Positions 44,871 to 55,949 of a DNA stretch of 64,000 nt are shown piece after piece. The DNA comes from Paulownia fortunei. Taxonomy: Eukaryota > Streptophyta > Magnoliopsida > Lamiales > Paulowniaceae. Under the pieces are notes generated by a model. That model saw nothing but the letters and a program-made list of their open reading frames with translations, made no database searches and was not told the DNA's origin. Within the stretch, counting starts at the first letter, position 1; the number at the start of each line of letters is the position of its first letter. The stretch covers positions 1,462,643 to 1,526,642 of the forward strand of contig JAGSPU010000056.1 of assembly GCA_019321725.1 (NCBI GenBank). Direction: 5' to 3'. The translations under genes and the position numbers were made by a program.

Positions 44871-45309
44871 AAAATTAATTTAATTATCCATTCAATTATA
44901 AAAATATTAATTATAAATATATTTGTTGGTATAAAATTAATAAATAAATAAAAATGTAAAACAGAAGGCGTCGATCCGACGTTGTTGTCATTGGCAGTTT
45001 CACGTGATCCAACTCATGATCTTGTACTGGGCTTTCGGGTTTGTGTTTCTATGTCGGGCGTCTGTCACATAGAATAACGTGTAGTTGTACGTTTGAGAAT
45101 TACAGGCGGGTAATATGGTAATGGGGTTGAGCATGATAGGCTGGAAAATCCAAGACCCCAACTCCACTAGTACTATGGCCTTGCCCAAGGAATATTATTT
45201 ATTTTCAGAGCAATTCACTCACTACATCCATTGTCTTAATTTATAGATGAGAAAAAAAAATGATAATCTAATTGTCATTTGCCATGTATTGTATTCCTAT
45301 ATATAATTA

Positions 45310-46155
45310 AGGATAATTACAAAAGTCTTTTTTAAGATTTGATTTAATTAAAAATAGAGCTTAGTACACATGTTAGAAAACACTAACATTTATTATGAAA
45401 TAACTATGTTGCCCTTTGTTATAAAATTGCACAGGTCTACATTGAGATTTGATCAAATTACAAGGACATGTCCTAAAGTTTGTTAAATTACAACTATCAT
45501 CCTTATAAATTTTGTAATTTACAAGGAGACTTATTGTGGTTAATCCTAAAAGTTAAAAGTAGAAAATCATGAAATATCCTTAACATTAAAGATAATATTC
45601 GCAGAGCAAAATGCTAAATTCAAGCCTGATACTACGTTTGAATCTAGACCTACATTAAACCATTGTTTATTATCCATCCTTGCTCTCTATTATTATTTTA
45701 TTATCAAACCGAAAAGGTTCAGTTAATTTTTTAAAAAACAGAAGATAAGTTGAGAAAAAAATAAAATATAGGAGATATGTGTAATTAATTTTTTAAATTA
45801 ATATTTCTATTTTATGAAAAGCTAAAAAATATTAAATTTTAAGAAAAATTGGTATAAGTTAGATAAATCTCAAGGGACTTATGTATGTTTAGACAAATAT
45901 TGATGATGTTTTTGTAAAGTTGGATAAATTTTATGGGTTTAGAACTTAGCATTTTACAAATTAATGATGCCATGGGTAAAATTGAATTTTCAAAAGAATT
46001 CTTGGATGGCTTGAACTTTTTCCATTATGGAGAGGCACATCTAGAATTATATATAAGATAACAAAAAAGTAAGGGGATAAGAATGTAATTTTAAAAAATT
46101 ATGAGGATCTATTATATTTAAACTAAATTTAAGAAAGATTTATAATCATTTTTAT
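45310..46155. mobile_element. Putative non-autonomous inverted-repeat DNA element (MITE-like)
   Basis: The left end ATAATTACAAAAGTCTTTT continuing TTAAGATTTGATTTAATT pairs, with mismatches, with the inverted right end (TTATAAATCTTTCTTAAA continuing TTTAGTTTAAAT) at 46115-46150. Internally, motifs of the type AAATTACAAGGAC and TTTACAAGGAGACTT recur, typical of a plant repeat family built from such units. It is about 850 bases and has no coding sequence. Target-site duplication was not resolved. Confidence 0.45.
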
Positions 46156-48420
46156 AAATTAAGGTGGAAAATTTTATACTGAAGCACAAATTTCTTTTTT
46201 CTTTGTCCTATTTTCTTTTTTTTTTTTTTATTTATCAATCATCATCTCCCTCCACCACCCCTTTCGTAGGCATTGCCGTCCCATCATCACGAACCTCCAC
46301 ACAACAACCATATCCTCCATTCGTCCTAGCAAATCCATCCCACCACTTTCGCTTACTATGTACCTTAAGGGGAAAATAAAAATTTTTAATTAAATAAAAT
46401 AAAAAATAAAATCACATTTAAAATTGATGTCATCTAATTTAATCGCATCACAAATTTTATTAATTTTTAATTGATCTGGGCGTCGGTCAAAATGTAAATT
46501 ATCTTTGGAATAGAATAACAGATTCATAATCAAATACTTAAATCCATCAAACCAATCGTTCCAATCTGAATTGGAAAACATTAGCGCAGACGAGGAGGTA
46601 AAGCAGGTGAGAATCAAAGCAAAAGTATTATTAGAGAAGAAAATCAGAAATTAAGGACAATTAATTAAATAGAGTAAGAAGAGACGCGCGGTCTTCAACA
46701 CGCCGCAACGCGTGCAAATATATCCTCCTGCTGACGCTGCCCGCACGTTGGAATATTAACATCGGACCCCACTCTCACGCGCGGCTCCTTTTTAACGTCC
46801 AAATGGAAAGTAGTAATAAATTACTACTTGTTTGCTACTGCTACTATTGCTCTATCTGTCTCTCTCTGCGACGTTCAGATTCTGAGGACTAATTGTTATG
46901 TTCTTTTTTTTGCTAATCCCAATGACAACTGATTGATTGGCATTGTCTTTATCGCCAAATGGAAGAGCATCTCCATACCTTTTGGATTGAACTTGTAGAC
47001 TGTGTGTTTGATTTACATTTCGAATTTGCCCTAGAATCAAACTAATGATAATCGAGTTGATCGAACCCACCACCACCATCGTCCATTTTATTAAACTGGG
47101 AATGTATTATTTGTTTTGTTACCAACAGTTGCCGCACTTGAATATGGAAATTAAGGTCAGTGTTGGAAGTTAAAAGGTGGGTGCTGTCCAACCACGTGAC
47201 TTCTGTCCCTGACTTAACTCTTGCTGTTTGTTCAAATTTTGACAAGCCTTGTTCATTTTAAAAATCAAATTTTGACAAACCCTTGTTCATTTTAAAAACA
47301 ATCATTTTCGCTCATCTTATCTGCAAGTTTAATCAACTCTGTTTTGATGATTTTAGATCAGAGTTTTTGTCTATAACATTAATCGTGCACGCAAAATTAC
47401 ACCAGATCCCATACATACTGGTATGTTTGTTTGTTCTACCTTACACGCCCCCACACCACCACTTAAAAAAAAATAGAAAAATGAAAAAGAAAAAGAAAAT
47501 ATTTGTTCTGATTCTGCCAACATCTTCCCTACATCAGTGATTTTGACAAAAAACGAAAAAAACAAAAAAATCAATCAGAGGTTAGTCAATTGCCTTAGTT
47601 ATTCTCTTTGGGGAGGAGAGTAGTCCATTTATCTCAGATAGGAGTCGAGGAAGGGTCTTCCCTCATTGGCCAAGAGAATTGTTGCTCCTTAGCTGGATTA
47701 GGCAGTCGGAAGTTTTCAGTTCCCATACGTTTCCGGGAGTCGAACCAAAGCAAAGCTTTGACCCTGGCCGATTAGCGATTTAGGAACATGTCCGGAAAAT
47801 ATAGGGTTATGTATATTAATCAGCTCTTATAGCCTTTTAAACAGCTCAAGAGGTCCTTCAAATTCCAAAATTGCTGTAAACAAATAAAAAAGGAGATGAC
47901 AAAAGAAACAAAAGATCAAATCATTTACATCAAACTTTTCACCTTACAAAAGAAAATTCATTTCCACTAACAGTCAGAAAATTTCTCTCAGAACCAACAT
48001 AGTAGAAAAAGAGTATACAGAAATTGCCTGCTTAAAATCTCTGATTAAATTCTTAAATCAGCAGAAAAATTTCTATGAAAGCAATTCCAACTTGTTCTTT
48101 ACAGGAATTGCCTTTGACAAAAACTAGAAACACAACTAACATGAAATCTTCCAAACATACTGCTCATTTCACACAAACCGTCTACCAAGAAACAGAATCT
48201 GGATTCATTCCTTGAGGAGAACGAACCCTTTGTCCCAGCTTGCAATTTGGGGACCTCAAGCCACATAGAGAGGACTCCAAGAGAATTAGCTCAAGATTGC
48301 ATCTCAGGGGGAAAGAATGTACTTATTACATTCCAGAAGCAGAAAGAAATTAGGAGCTAAAGCTTTCAGTCATTCAGCAGCATAGTTAGAATGGGAGGTC
48401 CAATTTATTTGGTCACAGAT

Positions 48421-51313
48421 CTATACTCCTACATTGTCACTGCTGGAATCAGCTAGAATTGTCAACCTTCTTGCCGTTTTCATGAAGTTACTGCAATATA
48501 ACAAGGAAAGGAAAACATACATCAGTAAAGCTTTACAGAACCACAACAATAAGATACCATGTATACGCAGCAGTCAAATCAATCTCACCTAAATGGTTTG
48601 TCACCAGTTGCCTGACTGCGCCTGTGTCATCCCGGTAGAGAACACGATTCAGTATTTCTGAAATTTCAATACCAAACATATTTGCCAACTTTCTATGCAG
48701 TTCTTCATAAGAACCAAGCAAAGAAAGATCTAGAGTCCGACCTACATCCTCAGATTCCATGAAAACCTTGCAGTGACCAGTCTTCAAGCTGAGCTCTGAT
48801 TGAAATCCTTCACATGATGAGCGCTCTGGTGCTTCATTATGATTATGGGCAGAACCAGATCCATCAGAAGAATTTCCCATTTTATCTGCATTGCCATCAG
48901 ATGAACTATTGCCAGTGCGGGCAGGGGAAACTGTATCGCTGGAGCAACTCAGAGAAATCTGCTTCTCTGTAAGTATTGGCTGACCAAAAAGCACAAATGG
49001 GGCTGCCTTCCCATTCTCAGATTTTTTTGATCCTTGGGTTGAATTTCCCATCGTTAGCAGACAAGAAACATTCTCATTACTGCCAGGCTTGGGAATGATG
49101 GGATTGGAGGCTCCAGTAGGTACAGGAACTCGATCGAGAGGCAGAAAACCAACTGGAAACAAACCTGACTGCAGTTTATTGAGGTGGAGATCTGATAATG
49201 ATAAACCATATTGAGCATGCCTGGCTCCCTGCATGCCAGCAGGAGTGTTGTTAGGAAGACACCAAAAGGGGTTGCTAGACCCAAGAAGGTGGTTGCCGGA
49301 AAATGCCGGCAAAGGAATTTGGCCATCGAGAGGGAATTCTGAATGCTGTGGTAATCTCAATTTTTTACGTGGAGGTGAGAAAGGGAGAGGTGGATGGCGG
49401 GCATGTTTGATACTAATTCCACCAACCATGGGTTGACACGTTTCACATTTTGAAGCAGATCAGGCTCATCCCAAGCCACCTGCAATGATTCACCTCAATA
49501 AAGTTGGAAGCTGAGTAAATCGAGCAGAGATTTATCCAGTCCCCCAGAAATTCATACACTAAGGCTTGCTACCAGCAAGATTAATTCATCACATTACAGA
49601 ACATACTACAATGGAAGACAATTTCTATTGACACAATCAATTGGCATTATTGACAATCTGCTTGCAAGACTCTGGTTATCATCTTTCAAAGCAAAAAGTT
49701 GAGTGAGAATATATGACATCATTTTACATGAATATAAGAATAAACTGAACATCTGCAATCAAGGCGTGTTACCTATATATGCAAGATCAGAAATTACTGC
49801 AGAAAATGCACATAAGAGAAAGAGGGGAACTAATGAGAATAAGTGGTATGTAAAACCATGAGAATTGATGCTTAAGGCATTATAGAATGCATTGGATCTT
49901 AAAAATCCTTACCCATAAGAGACAGAAGAGATATGTTAACACCTAAAGTATCATTACTCATCAATCCAGAGATTATTATAAGCCACTGTAACACCGAGAT
50001 TCGGAACTAAAAAGTTACATGACAAAAGAATAATCTCAGAGCAAGCGAAACAAAGAAATAGTGTCATGAAACTGCAAGAGTTTGCCATGGGAGCATCATT
50101 TTGTAACAGAAACTCATTCTAGCAGCATGAAGCTGCAGTTATACAAGCAAAATTTGTAGACAGAAGTAATATAGAATGAATTAAAAATAAGATTCATTCA
50201 ACAAAAACAAATTACCTGGAGAAGTCTCCAAGGCGAATCAGGCCACCGAATAGGATCAGTAACCTGAACTGATGATATGGTTCCCATGAACCAACTTATA
50301 CGTGAAGAATCCTCTGTCTCAAACGCCATTTTGAACCTCATCCCTGAGCACCAACGTACTTGCAGTGCTGCCTTCACTAGAGAGGCCTTCACACAGAACT
50401 CAGGAGTGCTAGCTCTAGGATAGTAAACTACATCAAAGGGGTGCCCACTGGCAGCAAGAGTTGCAGCTTCAATTATTGCTTCTGCCTTAACTCTTCCCCT
50501 GCTGATCCAACTCCCATTGGTGTTTCTAGTCAACTTGCTCTCATCATCCCTCAGAAAAGCTGAAAACCCTCCATATGGCACAACAGTGTTGCCACCTGCT
50601 GGATTCCACCCTGTTGGCATTTCAGGTCCACCACCAATTCCCCTTTTCGCTCTTCTGATTCCAACACAAAGATCACCATTTTCTGCCCTCATAAACACAA
50701 TTGAATCACCTGCCACAAGCTTCTTATTGTTCACAAAAGTACTCCATCCTGTTGTCAAGAGATGCCGCCTTGGTGTCCCTCTGTAAATATGCCTGAATTT
50801 CCATGTCTCCCCATGAACATCCTTTGCAAGAATAGTCTGAACTGGAGGATCAGCAGAGTAGTCTAGCCGAGGAAATATTGTCTCTGCACAATACCTAGGT
50901 ACTGAAAACCCCCCACCATTGTTTGCATCAGATTGGGTCAACGTCTTTGCAAATGATGTGGGCTTATCTTGATTCTCAGAACCACTAATCCCAACAGCCC
51001 CATCAGCATCAAAATCGACTTCATTCCCACTATTGGGAACCAATCGGATTTTTGCGAAAACCTCGTCGGTCTCAGGATCTGCCATGAACTTAACTGCAGA
51101 TACTCTACAGGGAATGTAAGCTGGAACCCTAGGAAAATTTCTAAAATCAACATTCCCAGAGGCGTGCTCTGAATGACCCTGAGGGAAGTAAAACACCTTT
51201 GAATTTACCGATGGCATTTGCACCATGCTACCGGCACAAGCATGCCACAACTGAGAATCCAAATATTTCTCAGTTTCTTTCATTTTTTCTTTAGATTCAA
51301 TAAAGGTTATCAT
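48421..51313 (-). CDS. ARF16: Auxin response factor of the ARF10/16 (miR160-target) class, with two apparent 1-base deletions
   Basis: B3-type transcription factor that represses auxin-response genes. Exon 1 (51313-50216, 366 codons) is intact. It holds the dimerisation flank (LDSQLWHACAG), the B3 DNA-binding domain at about residues 120-222 (FAKTLTQSDANNGGGFSVPR, RGTPRRHLLTTGW) and the ARF middle domain to about 366 (HPFDVVYYPRASTPEFCVK). Exon 2 is 49479-48589 and exon 3 is 48490-48421 (ending SSDNVGV). Exon 2 starts VAWDEPDLLQNVKRVNPWLV but shifts frame at 49383-49385, where the family LSPFSPPRKK needs one more C. It shifts again at about 48608-48611, just before TGDKPF. Read literally, translation stops at 49357, giving 406 aa without the C-terminal PB1 domain (CKVFMESEDVGRTLDLS). 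All lost parts remain recognisable in the shifted frames. A leader intron at about 51528-51409 is likely. ARF10 versus ARF16 was not resolved. Confidence 0.88.
49218..49238 (-). promoter_or_regulatory. miR160 target site in the ARF mRNA
   Basis: The + strand at this position matches mature miR160 (starting TGCCTGGCTCCCTG) over 21 bases except one base near the 3' end, where the mRNA offers G for a G:U pair. It encodes the invariant GMQGARHAQYG of miR160-regulated ARFs. Near-perfect pairing predicts Argonaute cleavage in the middle of the site. Confidence 0.92.
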
Positions 51314-52193
51314 TGCAATCAAAAGTTTATATCACGGCACCCAAACTCAGTTCATAAAAGGTCCATTCTTTACAAGCCTTGTTTTTCAGACATCAGAAAG
51401 CGATTGCTGTCGCAAAATAAAGACAAATTTCTCAGAAAAAAAGAAAGAAATTCATGCAAAAGCAGAATCAAAAAGAGAAAAAGATTAAGAAAACATTGAA
51501 CTGAGGTCGAAAAGTTTCAATTTCTTACCTCCTTACTGCCAGCAGGCAAATAAACCCATCTGCAGAACCAGCAGAAGATACATATAGTTTCTCAACAGCA
51601 CCTCAACGTACAGAATAATTATATTTGGCCCTCCTTCACAATCAAAATCCTAATCTTCACAAAATCAAATTCTTAAGTAGTCAAAAAGCTTTTTTTCGTC
51701 AATCCAATATCATATTTTCTTCAATTTGACCACTCATTATCCATAAACTCCTCATATCAGCACAAGAAACCCATGACTTAGACCAGATAAGTATCTTTTT
51801 CAATAAATTTTCACCTCACTTTCACACACAAAGCCAACACTACAAAAAATTAAATCTTTGCAATGTTTCTCCACAAAATTGAAAACCCACATCCAAATTC
51901 TATGCTCTTCCACTTCGATAAAAAAGCTCTCAAATTTACAACGTTTCTACAAACTAAAAGAAATAATCAAAAAGCAAAAGTACATTATTCAGAAAAATTT
52001 AGAAGCGTAAAGAAAAAAAATAAAAATAAAAAATTGATTATAGAACGCAAAAGTCCTATCAGAAAACAGAACAGAAGAAAACCAGATGGCTGTCTTTTAC
52101 TTGAACTCCCTCTTTCATTCTCCCATATTCATACTCAACTCCATTCACACATATAAATCCCTGTCTCACTTTCTCTCTCCTCCTCTACAACCA

Positions 52194-52239
<46 letters not shown>

Positions 52240-52281
52240 GAGCATGTATATGTATAAAAGTATGTATGTATGTATGTATGT
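52194..52281. repeat. Compound microsatellite (CT)n-(TA)n-(TATG)n
   Basis: (CT)n at 52194-52217 runs directly into (TA)n at 52217-52239, followed after a short gap by (TATG)n at 52261-52281. It lies in the presumed leader/promoter of the ARF gene, where on the mRNA strand it reads CATA, TA and then GA repeats. Confidence 0.9.
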
Positions 52282-53639
52282 ACCTTCACACGTACACAGA
52301 AAAAGCGTTTTTTAGCAAGTCTTTCTCGTTCCTCTTTTTTCTTTTTCACCTGATGAGATTTTATTACTGTAATCTACTTCCTTTTTAAAAGGGATATATA
52401 ATATTTCTTACCTTTTTCTTCGGATCTGAAGAAACTTCTGATGTACCTTCAGAAGCCAGCATAACAACAAAGATCTTAAACCAAGCCTAACCTATTTCCA
52501 CTTCTTTGTTTTTTTTTCATTTCTCATTTTTTTTCATTGTTTATCCTCTGTAATAAATTATTCATGTTGGTTATGTGAGTTGTTTGTTTAATGATTATAA
52601 TATTAATATATTTATTCTGTTGCTTACGGTGTCGGATTTAATTTGATATTTTCTTGATTACGGTAGTTCAATTAGTTTAATCAATTTCTCGTCAAGTTTT
52701 GAAAGGACCAAGGTATTGTAGTGAGTGAAACAGTCTAAATTGATTAGTCTAATCTTTACTTTAATTGAGGCAAGTCAATAGTTGCTCTAAAAGCAAGGCG
52801 TCTTAAGTAGACAAAGAGGTGGGCATTTAACTATGGTTTTGACATGTTTTGATTATAGTTGGATACACTACCAACCAACTTAATTAATTTTCTGTGTGTA
52901 ATAATGAGTGAGAAATTTTATTTTATTTTTTGCAAGAGTATTGAATAAGAATATAAAATATTAATTTGTTAAAGATTTTAAAATTTTAAATGATTCAATT
53001 ACTGTAGTAAATATAATAGAAAATAATATATTTCCTGAAATGTTAAGATAAGGGGAGTATGTTTGGTTAACTGTGGTTAACAAGTGATTTGACTTGAGTT
53101 GATAAATTCTCAATTATTTTTTGGATTGGATTTTGTAGTAATATAAATTAATCCCACCAGTATTGAAACACTACTTTTTCCTTCTTTTTGGTTTTTTATT
53201 TTTTATTTTTAATTATTCAAGTTTCTATATTAAGTATTGGCTAAGATAAAAATTGAAAAAGGCAGAAAAACTGTCAAATGCCTGATAAATTTACTGCCCA
53301 ACTTTTTTTTATTTTCACTTTTCTATGGATAAAACCTTTGTCAGTCCATTTGTTGACAAAGTCATATACTACCCCTTGCTTTGGGGAAAAATAAAAGATA
53401 ATGTGGATAGTGTAGAATCTCATTTTCTTTATATAAAAAAGAATAATAAATGAATAATTAATGTGTATTGTGATCTTTTCCCTTAAATTTGTCGATTTAT
53501 TATATAGTCCACTGATAACTGTGTATATATCAAATAAAAATACTTTACTTGATATATGTTGATCTTTTATGTTGGTATCAAAACTATTTTCAAAAACAGT
53601 AAGTTGTATAAGCAAAACAACTAAAGAATTTTTTTGTAG

Positions 53640-53900
53640 TTGGGGGTTTAAATGAACCGAGTTGAGTCGAATGCGTTATTATTCAATCTTGTTTGAATTT
53701 TTATCAAGTTTAAAAACTTATATTCAAGTTTGATTTGATTATTAATTGAGTCGAACTCGAATGTGTTTTAATTGAATCGAACTCGAGTAATTTGATATTT
53801 TTACATATTTTTTAATTTTTACTAATTGAGTTGAATTCAAATCGAGTTCAAATTTTATTCGAATAAAAAATGTGTTCAAATTTAATTTTTTAAATTAAAA
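53640..53900. repeat. Degenerate dispersed repeat rich in GAGTCGAA / GAACTCGA words
   Basis: Words such as GAGTTGAGTCGAAT, GAGTCGAACTCGAA and ATCGAACTCGAGTAA recur in both orientations in 260 bases. This is a common type of plant interspersed repeat. Its ends were not defined. Confidence 0.4.
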
Positions 53901-55934
53901 ATTGAATTTAAATGAACTTTTAATTTTCATTTCTAAAATTTTATTTTCACATTGCCTAAAGAACTGTATGTGGTCTCACCTCTCCCTAATGGAAATAATT
54001 TTGTACAAAATATGCAACTGTTAATTCCTATATTTGGATAAAATTTCATTTCAATTAAAGGTACATAAGGGGCCTGCTGTGTTTTGGTCTGAGGACAAAG
54101 ATAATCCTAGTAGTCAATTCAATCTTTACTTTTTGAGCCTTTTGACATTCAACTAACAAAACTACCAACAAGCATTCCTCTGCTTTTCAAGATTTTTGGA
54201 CCCAATATAAATCCTTCAACTTCCACTTAAATAATTCATCAATTCTTCAGAGAAATTGGCCATTCAATTCTCACTAAATTGAAACCAAAAATTGTAAATT
54301 TCTATCAAGAGAAATAATTTATTTGCATTATGATAGGCGCAGAAAAACCTAAATAAATGCAGCTGATATAAATAACTAATTCCTTTACAAGTTTTTTTTT
54401 CTTTTTCTTAAATAATTGGCTTCTTTTTTTTAAAGTCGTACAATTACAATACTTGGTTTCTGTATTGTATTTGAATGTGATTCTAATTATAATTTTTTTT
54501 CTATATTTAACTTTGTTTCAAAAAAAATAAAAGATAAATATATTTTGCGTACGTATTCAGTATGCATGGATGACTACATTGCATATATATCGAATGTGCC
54601 CGGTTCACTAATAAAATAATAACAAATGCAGTTGATATAAATAAGTAATTCCTATACTATTTTCTTTTTCTTTCTTTAAATAATTGATTTTATTTTTTGG
54701 TTCACTTTTGGAACGACCTAAGTTTTCTCAAAGCAACAAAAAAGGGAGTACTTAGTCCCATGTATCATTTCATTTTTTATATTAATAAACTAAGTAGGGA
54801 TTAATCTATTGCATAATCCCAACATCCAAAAAAGAAAAAAAAAAAAAAAAAGAACTTTGGGATTGCCTGGCAGAAAACGAAATAGGCTCATAAAAAGTGA
54901 AAATTGAGAATGAAGATATACAAGATATTCACATATAATGACATGAGGTCAGGAACATTACGCCACCCTAAAATAATTCAGGTTGTTGCAACTACAATTT
55001 AATAGCCAAGGGAAATCTTTATGAGTTTGCGAAATTGATTGAAAGGCGAGTTCTAGGGTTAGCGTAGAGTACGCTAGCCTAAATCTTATTTAATTAAGAT
55101 AAATTACGGTAATTAGTTATCAATGACAATTTCCAAATGCTAAAATAACAATTAATTAGCAAATGAGCAAGAAACTCAAGTATTTGGACATTGATTCATT
55201 ACATTAGAGAAAGAAAAATTCATTTTCTAAAAGTATCGAAAGCATCATTAGTATTCATTTACAAATAAACTCGAAAATAAATCCCATAATCAATAATTCC
55301 TAATATACTCTCTTTATTTACATTGCAATTTTCATACCTTAGATCTCCCAAAACTGGCCATTCCTGAATCTCCAATTGCACTAGCATCTGTATCAAGCTC
55401 AATTAACAACAATCGGACTTATAGGAGGAAAACTCCATTGTATTAATCTAGTTTAGGTCCAGTCAAGACAGGATAAGGGGCTGGGGCTGGCAGGTAGTCG
55501 TCTCTCCTCATATTTATATAAAAAATTATTAAAAATTAAAATTTTATTCCTCTAAAAATAATAAAATTGGCTTTCATAAAGCTAAAAATATCTTTACTCA
55601 TTGTCCTCAAAAAAAAAAAAATCAAAATTAAAATTTGTTCATGGCCGGAATATCATCCAGTTTCCACTTGAATGTACGCGTATGTATTCGTGTGTATGTA
55701 TATCCATGCCGGTAATGAAATCACATAATGAAAGTAAATATTCTAAGTGATGATTAGGACGTGACCAAGGGCATAGCCTGGGTCTTGACATTATTATGTC
55801 ATAAACTACGACCACTGACTCAGTACTGCCGGTGGCCAACGAAAACGACTCATGAACCATATCATGCATTACCTGCAATACCACCCCACCCATACCATCA
55901 ATACATATGTATCCACACACCCCCAACCCCACAC

Positions 55935-55949
55935 GCACACACACACACA
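55935..55949. repeat. Short (AC)n microsatellite
   Basis: A CA-repeat follows a C-rich stretch and is surrounded by ATATGTATGT-type words. Only a simple repeat; no function inferred. Confidence 0.7.

Larger units (their letters stand above)
41952..48420. other. Repeat-rich intergenic region upstream of polyubiquitin
   Basis: No supported gene over about 6.4 kb. It contains AT-rich repeat sequence (44590-44870), a putative inverted-repeat element (45310-46155), an isolated CpG-rich patch (46680-46800) and, at 47580-47810, a GC-richer stretch of unknown origin. The end next to 48420 should hold the ARF 3' UTR. Confidence 0.5.

Noticed and set aside
47690..47775. tRNA-like B-box (GGTTCGACTCC on the minus strand)
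   Set aside because: No matching A-box, acceptor stem or anticodon arm could be folded around it. It may be a SINE or tRNA fragment but is not a functional tRNA.
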